Shown: positions 1 to 7,925 of the stretch, piece after piece | How positions within the stretch are numbered: position 1 is the first letter of the stretch | How the letters are laid out: the number at the start of each line of letters is the position of its first letter | Assembly (NCBI RefSeq): GCF_900105615.1 | Contig: NZ_LT630003.1 | Coordinates: 5,024,001-5,088,000 of the forward strand | DNA from: Lacrimispora sphenoides JCM 1415 | GTDB lineage: Bacteria; Bacillota; Clostridia; Lachnospirales; Lachnospiraceae | Length of the DNA: 64,000 nt | Direction of reading: 5' to 3' | Notes under the pieces: generated by a model | Told to the model about the DNA's origin: nothing | What the model saw: the letters and a program-made list of their open reading frames with translations, nothing else | Databases searched by the model: none | Position numbers and translations under genes: made by a program

Positions 1-1
1 G

Positions 2-694
2 CCTTATGGCAGTAAATCCTGCAGCACAGTGATTCGTTTTACCAGACAGATCATCCGCTTTCTCATGACCCAGGATGTGAAGGCTATCGTGATTGCCTGT
101 AATACCGCCACTGCCTGCGCCCTTGAGGCGGTAGAAAAGGAAGTGGACATTCCTGTTGTAGGCGTGATCCATGCAGGAGCAAGAACCGCCATAGAGTCAA
201 CGAAAAACGGGAAGATCGGCATCATTGGAACAGAAGGGACCATACGAAGCGGAGTATATACCAGAGTGATGAAGGAAATGCGAGAAGATATTGAAGTGAC
301 CGGAAAACCATGCCCTCTCTTGGTTCCGCTGGTGGAGGAAGGGCTTTTACATGATTCTGTTACCGATGAAATCGCTTCCAGATACTTAAGTGAATTAAAA
401 GGAAAATATATTGACACACTGGTACTGGGCTGTACCCATTATCCCCTTCTCCGTTCTACCGTGGGAAGGCTTATGGGACCAGAGGTGACTTTGGTAAACC
501 CTGCATATGAAACTGCATTGGAATTAAAACAGATTCTGGACGAAAATGGCCTATTATGCGGACAGGACAGCAGTGATCTGGAAAAATACCGTTTCTATGT
601 CAGTGACCTGGCAGAGAAGTTCACCAGCTTTGCCGCCTCCATCCTTCCGGGACAGGTAAAAGAGACAAAACAAATCAATATTGAGGAGTACTAA
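2..694 (+). CDS. murI: Glutamate racemase (5' end cut by window)
   Basis: Makes D-glutamate from L-glutamate for peptidoglycan, in the cytoplasm. The window opens inside the gene: the first readable codons give PYGSKS, the racemase N-terminal substrate loop, so only a few dozen codons are missing. Both catalytic cysteines are visible, in the motifs ACNTATA and LGCTHYPLL, spaced as in the Asp/Glu racemase fold. About 230 residues are present. It is followed after 12 bases by a DUF1934 gene on the same strand with its own AAAGGAG site, so the two are probably co-transcribed up to the terminator near 1170. Confidence 0.95.
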   Translation, partial: PYGSKSCSTVIRFTRQIIRFLMTQDVKAIVIACNTATACALEAVEKEVDIPVVGVIHAGARTAIESTKNGKIGIIGTEGTIRSGVYTRVMKEMREDIEVTGKPCPLLVPLVEEGLLHDSVTDEIASRYLSELKGKYIDTLVLGCTHYPLLRSTVGRLMGPEVTLVNPAYETALELKQILDENGLLCGQDSSDLEKYRFYVSDLAEKFTSFAASILPGQVKETKQINIEEY

Positions 695-706
695 AGGAGT
701 TTTATT

Positions 707-1153
707 ATGACAAGAGATGTTCTCATCAGCATCAGCGGGATGCAGATTGCAGAAGACGACAGCAATTCAGTCGAGATGATCACAGCCGGCGATTATTTTT
801 TAAAAAACGGCAAGCACTACATTCTGTATGACGAGATCCAGGAAGATACAGGGGGAGTGACTAAAAACACCATTAAGATCCATCAGTCCGGGCTGGATAT
901 CATCAAACGCGGAAGCTCCAGCGTTCATATGACATTTGAAAAGGATAAAAAAAATATGTCCTGCTATGCCACCCCCATTGGAGAACTGATGATCGGGATC
1001 AACACAAAGGATATTCAGATCCATGAGGAAGAGGACAGCTTAAAGGTGCGGGTGGCCTATTCCCTTGATATCAATTATCAGCATGTTTCGGAATGCAACA
1101 TTGTGCTTGATATTCACTCCAAATCCACAGTAGATTTTCGTCTCTTAAATTAA
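707..1153 (+). CDS. DUF1934 family protein (calycin-like beta-barrel)
   Basis: A 148-residue soluble protein with alternating short beta-strand segments, no signal peptide and no membrane span. The pattern (MTRDVLISISG at the start, a central Y-LYDE element, a G-L-I-G-I strand near residue 95, a C-terminal strand ending in DFRLLN) matches the DUF1934 family, which folds as a lipocalin-like barrel and has no proven function. It starts 12 bases after murI, behind AAAGGAG. A role linked to cell wall synthesis is inferred only from this neighbour. Confidence 0.85.
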   Translation: MTRDVLISISGMQIAEDDSNSVEMITAGDYFLKNGKHYILYDEIQEDTGGVTKNTIKIHQSGLDIIKRGSSSVHMTFEKDKKNMSCYATPIGELMIGINTKDIQIHEEEDSLKVRVAYSLDINYQHVSECNIVLDIHSKSTVDFRLLN

Positions 1154-1187
1154 AAAAGACATCTGCCAATTGGCAGTATGCCTTTTT
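1153..1187. terminator. Bidirectional rho-independent terminator
   Basis: The perfect 14-base palindrome CTGCCAATTGGCAG (1163-1176) is flanked by an A-run on the left and a T-run on the right, giving a stem usable in both directions. It lies between the stop codons of the convergent DUF1934 gene and the minus-strand ATPase gene. Confidence 0.8.
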
Positions 1188-1195
1188 CAGTCGTT

Positions 1196-2416
1196 CTAGT
1201 GAATGGATTCTTTAAGAAGCGGGATCGCTCCATATTTGCCTAAAAGATAGTCCTTGGAGAAGCTGGCGTCAGACCGGACCTTTATGTCTGCTAAGGTGTA
1301 GAGCCTGGATTCATGATATTCGTTCATATCCACAAAAGCCACTTCATCCCGTCGGAACTGCTGGTTATTTAAGATAGAAATATCGTAGGTCGTGAAAAGA
1401 ATCTGTATGTTTAAATTTTTGTCCTTCTGAAAAGTATCAATAAAAAACTTTGTAACAGACGGATGGAATTCATTTGATATGTTATCAATGATCAGAACAC
1501 CGCCCTCCTGGGACAGATGATAAACCTGAATGAATAATTGAAGGTATTTCATAGTGCCCAGGGAAACCTTTGTGTAGTCCATATATTGTATTTGGTATTC
1601 CCCGGTTTCCCGGGATTTCACCCGGTATCCAAGCTTGGGGATTCCCTTTTCAATAATAAGTTCTTCTGCCGGGATTCCCAGCTTTCTTAGCTGCCCTAAG
1701 GCATAATTAAGGGCCTCCGGATTTTCAAGGGCTTTGTATGCCCTTCCATCCATGATCAGATGGCCCGCAAGCTGGAATGGTTCAAGAAAATCACAATAAT
1801 ATGTGATCCGCTTCGAAAAAAAGGACTCAAAAGGCTCCATGAATGCCGTGATCTCGGGAATATCCAGGCATGTTAAAATAGAACAGAATAACCGGTCCTC
1901 GTGAGGACGGATTCCTGTCTTCTGTCGTAATACTTTTTCATACTGGCGTCCGATGGTGATTTCGTCGGCATTCCGTGTAAATACCACATGGTTATCCACG
2001 GCCAGGTTTTCCGTGAGAACTCTCTTATTCAGGACAGAGAAGCCATATTCATAGACCCGCTCTCCGCTGATAAAGGTAAGCTCCATTTCCGTTGGCTGGG
2101 TGTTGATTTTCTCATCCAGAAATGGAAGAATTCTATCCAAAGAGCTGATCTGTAAGAGCGACATAAAATGTTTTCTGGGAATGTCCTCCATTGAAAAAAG
2201 CTGCCAGAAGATAAAAGAGTGAAAGCTGGTAAAAGCGAGAAAAATATTGGTTTTTCCGCTGGAATTTGCTCCATATATAGCCAGAGTTTTAAGCAGTTTC
2301 TTGTTACCGGCCATTACCAGATGATTTGGATGTTCCTTGTAATTAACCGCTTTCATATCAATAAAAGTTTCATCCAGAAAGGAACGAAAGTTTTTAAAAC
2401 GAAAAGAAATTATCAT
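1196..2416 (-). CDS. AAA_15/COG1106-type ATPase with altered catalytic motifs
   Basis: A 406-residue ABC/SMC-like ATPase of the type found as stand-alone genes or in defence and overcoming-lysogenization-like systems. N-terminal MIISFRFKNFRSF is the usual start of the family, and Walker A is GANSSGKT (residues 49-56). A signature-like S-L-G-T lies near 285-288. The Walker B segment reads LIIDNISNEFHP (308-319), with Asn312 where the family normally has the catalytic Glu of IDE. The switch segment reads FTTYD (341-345), with Tyr where FTTHN has His. ATP binding looks intact but hydrolysis may be impaired. No RloB-like or Toprim partner is adjacent; two recombinase genes lie upstream on the same strand. 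Function unknown. Confidence 0.8.
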   Translation of the reverse strand: MIISFRFKNFRSFLDETFIDMKAVNYKEHPNHLVMAGNKKLLKTLAIYGANSSGKTNIFLAFTSFHSFIFWQLFSMEDIPRKHFMSLLQISSLDRILPFLDEKINTQPTEMELTFISGERVYEYGFSVLNKRVLTENLAVDNHVVFTRNADEITIGRQYEKVLRQKTGIRPHEDRLFCSILTCLDIPEITAFMEPFESFFSKRITYYCDFLEPFQLAGHLIMDGRAYKALENPEALNYALGQLRKLGIPAEELIIEKGIPKLGYRVKSRETGEYQIQYMDYTKVSLGTMKYLQLFIQVYHLSQEGGVLIIDNISNEFHPSVTKFFIDTFQKDKNLNIQILFTTYDISILNNQQFRRDEVAFVDMNEYHESRLYTLADIKVRSDASFSKDYLLGKYGAIPLLKESIH

Positions 2417-2488
2417 GGTATATTATCCTCCTTTCCGAAATTATACTGTAAAAATGTGGAAAAATAAACAAGATTACAAAAAAGTTGT

Positions 2489-3334
2489 TTACCATGTGAT
2501 AATTTCGTCCAGAATCTGCTGCTGCTCCTGGCTGGAACGGGTGAGATAAATCCTGGTAGTCTCAATGCTTTCATGTCCCATTAAATCCGCCAAAAGAGAA
2601 ATATCGTTAAAACAGGCCAAAAAGTTTTTGGCAAAACGGTGGCGGAAGGAATGAGGATAAACCGTGTCAGGATCTATTCCATAGCGCCTGGCCAGATGCT
2701 TCAGCTGAAAATTGATTCCCCGCGGGGTGATCAGACGTCCTTCTTTGTTTAAAAAGAGGAAACCGCTTCGTTTGCCCTGGCTGTGGCACCATTCCAGCGC
2801 CTCTTCACATAGGGAATCCGGAAAATAGATTCGGCGCACCTTTCCTCCTTTGGAATAAAGGTCCAGATAGCCCAGGTTTAAATGTTCCACCTTGATTTGG
2901 ATCAATTCACTGACCCTGGCGCCTGTGGCTGCCAGAAAGCGGACAATAAAATACCAGAAATAATTCTTCTCTTCTTTTAACTTCTCTTTAAAAATCTCGT
3001 AATCTTCATTAGAAATAACGGTATCCAGGAACGTTTTTTGCTGGACTTTTACCGAAGGCAGATGGTAAGAGGCGACTAAAATATATTCCTCTCCATTGGT
3101 ATCTGCCAGAAAACGGGAAAAGTGATTCATGGCATAGATCCGCTGGTTGATGGTTGCCGGCCGGTAGCGGGTGATCAGGTAGCTTTTATAAAGCTGAAGG
3201 CTTTCCGGTGTGATTTCCTTATACATACTGTAAAAAAGCCGGACACTGCCCGCATAGGCCGTAATGGTATTATTTGATAAATTCTTTTTCTTCAGAAATT
3301 TCTTAAAATCATTCAATAATTCTTCATTTAACAT
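2489..3334 (-). CDS. Tyrosine recombinase, second of a tandem pair
   Basis: A 281-residue site-specific recombinase of the phage-integrase/XerC-D family. The N-terminal SAM-like core-binding domain covers about residues 5-80 and the catalytic domain about 105-270. The catalytic set is complete: Arg140 (ATGARVSEL), Lys165, His228 and Arg231 (HSFRH), His254 (GHES) and nucleophile Tyr263 (RIYL). It lies 6 bases downstream of a close paralogue (2489-4204 is one transcription unit). It is shorter than phage integrases and has no arm-binding domain, so it resembles Xer or phase-variation recombinases rather than a prophage integrase. Confidence 0.9.
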   Translation of the reverse strand: MLNEELLNDFKKFLKKKNLSNNTITAYAGSVRLFYSMYKEITPESLQLYKSYLITRYRPATINQRIYAMNHFSRFLADTNGEEYILVASYHLPSVKVQQKTFLDTVISNEDYEIFKEKLKEEKNYFWYFIVRFLAATGARVSELIQIKVEHLNLGYLDLYSKGGKVRRIYFPDSLCEEALEWCHSQGKRSGFLFLNKEGRLITPRGINFQLKHLARRYGIDPDTVYPHSFRHRFAKNFLACFNDISLLADLMGHESIETTRIYLTRSSQEQQQILDEIITW

Positions 3335-3340
3335 ATTATC

Positions 3341-4204
3341 CTACCAATTCACAATTTGATTGACGATCTGCTTTTGTTCCGTACTGCTCCGGTGAAGATA
3401 GATCCTTGTAGTTTCAATGCTTTCATGTCCTAAAATATCCGAAAGCATGGAAATGTCCCCACAGCATTCAATGAAATTCTTGGCAAAGCGGTGACGGAAG
3501 GAATGGGGATAAACCACTTTGGGATCCAAATCATAGAGGACGGTAAATTTTTTCAGCTGGCCCCGGATTCCGGCAGGCGTGATCGGATCTCCGTAACGGT
3601 TTAAGAATACGTATCCGCTTACACGGTCAATCTGGCGCAGCCATTTTAAAGCATCGTCCCGGAGACTTTTGGGTATGTAGATTCTTCTTATTTTATTATC
3701 CTTAGAGTAAATATCCATATAACCGCGTTTTACATGCTCTACTTTAATCTGGACCAGCTCGCTGACCCGGACGCCTGTGGCTGCCATAAAACGTATGACA
3801 AAATAATACAGCATGTTTCCGGAACGTATCAGACATTTTTTTAAATACTCATAATCAGCCTGGCTGATAACATTTTCCAGAAATGTTTTCTGCTGAACCC
3901 GAATCATCAGCATTTTCGATGAGGACAGCTGCAAAGACTCCGTGTAACAATTAAGAGCCCTGATTCTTAAGTTGACTGTCTGAGGTTTGTAATGTTCCAT
4001 TAGATAACATTTATAAAGCATGAGATTGTCATGGCTGATCACATGATATAACCCAAGAAATTGTTTTACTGCAAATAAATATACGTGAACGGTATTGGAG
4101 GACATGTTGTTGAACTCCAGGTAGTCACGAAAATCATCAAGGCTTTGCTCGACGACACTTTTGTTTTCAGCTTCTGAACTAGTTACGGCGTATTCTTTTA
4201 CCAT
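3341..4204 (-). CDS. Tyrosine recombinase, first of a tandem pair
   Basis: A 287-residue paralogue of the next gene, sharing most of the catalytic domain (ATG-R-VSEL, VYPHSFRHRFAKNF, GHESIETTRIYL). Catalytic residues Arg146, Lys171, His234, Arg237, His260 and Tyr269 are all present. The N-terminus carries about 18 extra polar residues. It is transcribed from a good divergent promoter (TTGATT, 17 bases, TATACT) whose spacer contains a TTTCGAAAAAT element that recurs in front of the divergent surface-protein gene. Tandem recombinases of this size often act as a pair on one target. The target here is unknown: I saw no long inverted repeat nearby. Confidence 0.9.
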   Translation of the reverse strand: MVKEYAVTSSEAENKSVVEQSLDDFRDYLEFNNMSSNTVHVYLFAVKQFLGLYHVISHDNLMLYKCYLMEHYKPQTVNLRIRALNCYTESLQLSSSKMLMIRVQQKTFLENVISQADYEYLKKCLIRSGNMLYYFVIRFMAATGVRVSELVQIKVEHVKRGYMDIYSKDNKIRRIYIPKSLRDDALKWLRQIDRVSGYVFLNRYGDPITPAGIRGQLKKFTVLYDLDPKVVYPHSFRHRFAKNFIECCGDISMLSDILGHESIETTRIYLHRSSTEQKQIVNQIVNW

Positions 4205-4248
4205 GTCTTTATTCTCCTTTTAGTTTGATGCAAAAACAGTTTAACATA

Positions 4249-4277
4249 AGTATATAGGTGTTTCGAAAAATAATCAA
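4249..4277 (-). promoter_or_regulatory. SigA-type promoter for the recombinase pair
   Basis: On the minus strand, -35 TTGATT (4272-4277), a 17-base spacer and -10 TATACT (4249-4254). The spacer contains TTTCGAAAAAT on the plus strand at 4261-4271, so a protein bound there would block this promoter. Confidence 0.65.
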
Positions 4278-4400
4278 GAAAAATTCGAAAAAACTGTAAT
4301 AAATATTGAATAAATGCGCTTAAATGGCCTGTTGCTTACGATAATTTCCAATATTAGAAGTATAATTACCTCGTAATGCAATTGGGAATTTCGAAAAATA
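4261..4400. repeat. Repeated TTTCGAAAAATA elements between divergent genes
   Basis: The 12-mer TTTCGAAAAATA occurs exactly twice, at 4261-4272 and 4389-4400, and a related TTCGAAAAAA sits at 4284-4293. The first is inside the recombinase promoter and the last is in the leader of the cell-wall-binding protein gene. Direct orientation and position suggest shared operator or recombinase-binding sites; this is inference. Confidence 0.5.
4361..4366 (+). promoter_or_regulatory. Candidate -10 box of the cell-wall-binding protein gene
   Basis: A consensus TATAAT lies 67 bases before the chosen start. No good -35 exists at 16-18 bases; the nearest candidates are TTACGA or TTGCTT further upstream. The promoter may therefore need an activator or another sigma factor. 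Confidence 0.4.
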
Positions 4401-4432
4401 TTTCAAAAAGAAAAAAGGAGAGTGCATTAATT

Positions 4433-6133
4433 ATGAGAAAGCAGACCAAATTAGTTGCTGTATTATCAACAGCAGCGCTGCTGGCTTTAGGTGCTTCTAT
4501 GTCCTCTTTCGCAGCAACCGGCTGGCAGGAAGAGAATGGAACATGGGTGTACTATGACAAGAGCGGAGATTTAGAGACTGAGAAGTGGGAAAAATCAGGA
4601 GATAACTGGTTCTACTTAAACGAAGACGGCGAGATGGCTACCGATGTTGTTGTTGAATACAGTGACAACTACTATTATGTAGATGAGAACGGTGCTATGG
4701 TAACCAATCAGTGGGTTTCCGTAGAAAATGATGATTATGACGGCGGTGATGATGACGATGAAGAACCAATGAATCACTGGTACTACTTCGGATCTAACGG
4801 TAAAGCCTTTAAGAGCTCCAGTAATGGAAACAATGCTTCTTTCAAGACCGTCAACGGAAAGAAATACATTTTTGATGATGAAGGCAAAATGTTGTATGGC
4901 TGGATTGACGACAGCGGCGAAAGAGTAACTGGTGATGACAAGTGGCGTGACGGTATTTACTATTGCGGAGATGAGAATGATGGTGCTCAGAAAGTTGGCG
5001 AATGGGCGTATCTGGATATCGTGGATAATAGCTACGACAGCGCTGTAGATCCTGGTGTATCCAGCGACAACTTGTTTGATGATGAAGATCAGACCCGTTA
5101 TTTCTATTTCAAGACTAACGGTAAAAAGATGACCGACGAAAAAGGTAAGACAATTAATGGCAAGAAATACAGCTTTGATGAATATGGCCGTATGAATGCT
5201 GAATGGGTTAACTGGGAAGCTACACCTACCGAGGCAAAAGCAACAAACAGCACTGCTACTGACTCACAGGGAAATGCTAATTACACCAGAGGATTCAGAT
5301 ATTACGGAAGCCCTGAAGATGGCGCCAGAGTAACCAAGGGCTGGTTCCAGGTTGTGCCTGATTCTTATCTGAATAAAGATGATTATGATGATGATGAGAC
5401 TAACTGGTACTATTCTGATAAAGATGGTAAATTAGTTGCATCTGAAATCAAGACCATTAATGGCAAGAAATATGCGTTTGATTCCTATGGCGTCATGAAG
5501 GATGGCCTGGTTGCTATTAAGTTTGTTGGCAACAGTACAACTAACATTGATGATGTTGCAGGTGATGACGACTTAGCAAATTACAACTTTGATACAGAAG
5601 ATGAATTCAAAGATAATGTATCTGGTTTGTATACGGATGCAAATTACAGAATGTACTATTTTGGAAGCGACAATGACGGTGCTATGAAGACTGGCAAGCA
5701 GAATGTCAGCATTGACGGAGATTCTTTCCAGTTCTTATTTAATAAGTCCGGAAGCTCCAAGGGACAGGGTAAATTTGGTGTTGATAGTGACAAATATTAC
5801 CTTGGAGGCATGCTGTTAAAGGCTGATAAGGACGACAAGTACTCTGTAGTTAAGGCTACAACTGTTGATGGAGAATATACAGAAATCAAACTTCTGACAA
5901 CAGAGAAGTTCTTGGATGATGTAACTTATGATAAAGTAAGCAAAAACGGATATTCCGAGTATTATGAGGTTGATGCTGCAGATAAAAAAGATGGTAATAA
6001 GACTGTAACATATAGACTGGTTAATACCTCTGGTAGTGTTCAGAAGAGCAAGAGCAAGGCAAAAGACGGCGATGATCGTTGCTACAAAGTAGAAAGCAAT
6101 AAAGTGATCACAGCTGTATTTGTAGAGGATTAA
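4433..6133 (+). CDS. Secreted cell-wall-binding-repeat protein
   Basis: A 566-residue exported protein. The start was chosen at 4433 because AAAAGGAG precedes it by 12 bases and the translation then begins with a classic signal peptide (MRKQTK, a hydrophobic stretch, SSFA cleavage before ATGW). An upstream in-frame ATG at 4376 has no ribosome-binding site. The mature part is built of aromatic repeats (GTWVYYD, NWFYLNEDGEMAT, YYYVDENGAM, KKYIFDDEGKM), typical of choline/cell-wall-binding repeats, interrupted by very acidic Asp/Glu segments. No catalytic domain is seen; the last 120 residues lack clear repeats. It probably binds teichoic acid or surface glycan. A paralogue lies at 45871-47223. 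Confidence 0.85.
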   Translation: MRKQTKLVAVLSTAALLALGASMSSFAATGWQEENGTWVYYDKSGDLETEKWEKSGDNWFYLNEDGEMATDVVVEYSDNYYYVDENGAMVTNQWVSVENDDYDGGDDDDEEPMNHWYYFGSNGKAFKSSSNGNNASFKTVNGKKYIFDDEGKMLYGWIDDSGERVTGDDKWRDGIYYCGDENDGAQKVGEWAYLDIVDNSYDSAVDPGVSSDNLFDDEDQTRYFYFKTNGKKMTDEKGKTINGKKYSFDEYGRMNAEWVNWEATPTEAKATNSTATDSQGNANYTRGFRYYGSPEDGARVTKGWFQVVPDSYLNKDDYDDDETNWYYSDKDGKLVASEIKTINGKKYAFDSYGVMKDGLVAIKFVGNSTTNIDDVAGDDDLANYNFDTEDEFKDNVSGLYTDANYRMYYFGSDNDGAMKTGKQNVSIDGDSFQFLFNKSGSSKGQGKFGVDSDKYYLGGMLLKADKDDKYSVVKATTVDGEYTEIKLLTTEKFLDDVTYDKVSKNGYSEYYEVDAADKKDGNKTVTYRLVNTSGSVQKSKSKAKDGDDRCYKVESNKVITAVFVED

Positions 6134-6167
6134 TTCATCATTGAATGAAGTGATTTCAGTTGCTTTT

Positions 6168-6222
6168 CAGGGGCCGCTGTACCATAGTTGAGAAATCAAC
6201 CTGGGGCAGCGGCCCCGTATTT
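6168..6222 (+). terminator. Long stem-loop after the cell-wall-binding gene
   Basis: GGGGCCGCTG (6170-6179) pairs perfectly with CAGCGGCCCC (6207-6216). Inside, GTTGA-GAAA-TCAAC (6187-6200) forms an upper stem capped by a GNRA tetraloop. The T-run is weak (GTATTTATG), so it may terminate poorly or protect the 3' end. Confidence 0.6.
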
Positions 6223-6235
6223 ATGTGGTATTCAA

Positions 6236-6283
6236 TATAAAAATGCCGCTTCCTGACGAAATCACTGTCAGGAAGCGGCATTT
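6236..6283 (-). terminator. Rho-independent terminator of sodA-dps
   Basis: A perfect 17-base stem, 6241-6257 with 6267-6283, and a 9-base loop. Read on the minus strand it is followed by a T-rich stretch, right after the dps stop codon. It may also stop plus-strand transcription from the other side. Confidence 0.8.
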
Positions 6284-6303
6284 CCAGGTTTATAGTGGTT
6301 TAA

Positions 6304-6744
6304 TTAGCTGATATACGACTTCAACATCCACAAAAGTTTCTGATATTCGGCCAGATATCCATTAAATTGATCTGCGGTTGCTCCATCGTCATCGTCTTCG
6401 GCCAGCTTGACGATTTCCTTTGTATCCCGGATCCAGTATTCTACATCCGAAATCAGGCTTTTAATGGTTTCGTCTGAGGAGATTGGAACGTCCTCCAGCT
6501 CTTTTACGGAAGAGAGAGCCAGTGCCTTCTTTAAGCTGGCTACTGGGGAACCGCCCAAAGCCAGCAGCCGCTCCGCTACATCATCCATAATCTGGGCGGT
6601 CTGGTCGTACAGCTCTTCCAGCTTTGCATGAAGTGTGAAGAAGCTGCGGCCTTTTACATACCAGTGAAGGTTATGAAGCTTGATATACATGACCTGCTGG
6701 TTGGCCAGATACTCATTAAGTTTCTCAAATAAATTCTTGCTCAT
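6304..6744 (-). CDS. dps: Dps family iron-storage / DNA-protection protein
   Basis: A 146-residue four-helix ferritin-like protein that forms 12-subunit cages, oxidises Fe(II) with peroxide and shields DNA. The Dps signature NLHWYVKG (about residues 25-32) and the helix LHAKLEELYDQ...MDDVAERL carry the inter-subunit ferroxidase residues (His27, His39, Asp54/Asp55, Glu58). No Lys-rich DNA-binding tail is visible. It follows sodA by 16 bases on the same strand, so the pair forms an oxidative-stress operon, sensible in an anaerobe. Confidence 0.93.
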   Translation of the reverse strand: MSKNLFEKLNEYLANQQVMYIKLHNLHWYVKGRSFFTLHAKLEELYDQTAQIMDDVAERLLALGGSPVASLKKALALSSVKELEDVPISSDETIKSLISDVEYWIRDTKEIVKLAEDDDDGATADQFNGYLAEYQKLLWMLKSYIS

Positions 6745-6760
6745 TACAATCCTCCTTTTC

Positions 6761-7381
6761 TTAGCCGTTTATAATGTTTTCATAGTTGGAAGCAACCGCC
6801 TTCCAATCAACTACATTGAAAAAAGCTTTTATATAGTCAACTCTGAGATTCTTATATTTTAAGTAGTAGGCGTGTTCCCAAACGTCAATGCCAAGAATTG
6901 GTACAAAGCCTCCGCCTTCCATGAGGGGGTTATCCTGATTGGCACTGGCGGAAAGGATCAGCTTACCATCCCGGTTTGCCGACAGCCAGCCCCAACCGGA
7001 TCCAAACTGGCCGGCAGCCAGGCCGCTTAACTGATTCTGAAAGTCAGAAAAACTGCCAAAAGTCTTTTCAAGCGCCTCCTTAAGAGGACCAACAGGCTGC
7101 CCACCACCGTTAGGGCTCATGGTGGAAAAATACAGGTTATGATTGTAAAAACCACCGCCATTGTTTCGTATGGCTTTTCTGAGAGCCTCGTCGGAAATGC
7201 TGTCAAGGGAGGAGAGGAGGGCGGTAATTTCTTTGTCTTCCACACCGGCCTTCTGAGCAGCGTCATTTAAATTTTTGGTATATGCTGCGTGATGCTTGGA
7301 ATAATGGGTCTCCATTGTGAGGGCGTCAATATGGGGTTCTAAAGCGTCATATGCGTATGGTAATTGTATTTGATTAAACAT
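6761..7381 (-). CDS. sodA: Superoxide dismutase, Mn/Fe type
   Basis: A 206-residue cytoplasmic dismutase converting superoxide to oxygen and peroxide. All four metal ligands are visible: His26 (METHYSKHH), His81 (GGGFYNHNLYF), Asp166 and His170 (DVWEHAYY). The ANQDNP segment near residue 148, with Gln supplied from the C-terminal domain, is the arrangement usual in Mn or cambialistic enzymes, but metal choice cannot be settled from sequence. First gene of the pair with dps, behind a good minus-strand GGAG site. Confidence 0.94.
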   Translation of the reverse strand: MFNQIQLPYAYDALEPHIDALTMETHYSKHHAAYTKNLNDAAQKAGVEDKEITALLSSLDSISDEALRKAIRNNGGGFYNHNLYFSTMSPNGGGQPVGPLKEALEKTFGSFSDFQNQLSGLAAGQFGSGWGWLSANRDGKLILSASANQDNPLMEGGGFVPILGIDVWEHAYYLKYKNLRVDYIKAFFNVVDWKAVASNYENIING

Positions 7382-7438
7382 AATAATCTCCTTTCGTTTC
7401 TAATTATGTTATATTGGAATAGATTCTCTTATCGGCTG

Positions 7439-7454
7439 GTTAGTTTTAACTAAC
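7439..7454. promoter_or_regulatory. Dyad upstream of sodA, possible operator
   Basis: GTTAGTTTTAACTAAC is a 7-base inverted repeat around TT, about 60 bases upstream of the sodA start. It lies just upstream of a plausible minus-strand -10 (TATAAC) that lacks a good -35, consistent with a regulator site. It does not match the usual PerR or Fur box. Confidence 0.4.
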
Positions 7455-7804
7455 TACCTTGTAGCTTGATTGTATCTTATGCCTGCAGTTTTGTCAATAG
7501 ATTTTTTGAAATTAAATTGAAAACAACCATAATATTAATATTTGCAAAGAAATGCTTAAAGATTGAGATTAATATAAGATTCAAACTAAATTAAAAAACA
7601 ATTGCAATTAATATTTATACATCAAAAACAGGCCGATTTTGATAAAAATTTTCAAATAGGATTAAATATATCTGTTTTTAAATACTGTAAAGCGATTGGT
7701 ATTCCTTCCTAATATATAGGAAGCAGGACAAATTATTTTCATGACTCCATTTTCTGCGAAGAACCGACCAGATATTACTTTATGGCTGGAGAATTAACAT
7801 TTAT
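7455..7804. other. AT-rich intergenic stretch, no gene seen
   Basis: About 350 bases of very AT-rich sequence between sodA and the terminator of the next minus-strand gene. The only structure seen is CTTCCTA-ATATA-TAGGAAG (7705-7723), a perfect 7-base stem. No coding potential was found on either strand. Confidence 0.5.
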
Positions 7805-7806
7805 CT

Positions 7807-7848
7807 ACAAAAAACGCCGGAGTACGACTTCAGCCGCGCTCCAGCGTT
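7807..7848 (-). terminator. Terminator of the small membrane protein gene
   Basis: AACGC-C-GGAG (7813-7822) pairs with CTCC-A-GCGTT (7839-7848). On the minus strand the stem is followed by a run of Ts. It lies about 80 bases after the stop codon at 7926. Confidence 0.65.
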
Positions 7849-7925
7849 CTACAGATCTTTTATGATACAGATCACTTTCTAAAAAACGAGTATTAATGTA
7901 TTTACAAATACAGAAACCAGATATC

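Noticed and set aside
4205..4432. Invertible promoter segment (phase switch)
   Set aside because: Repeats here are direct and only 12 bases; no inverted repeat flanks the promoter, so inversion is not supported by sequence alone.
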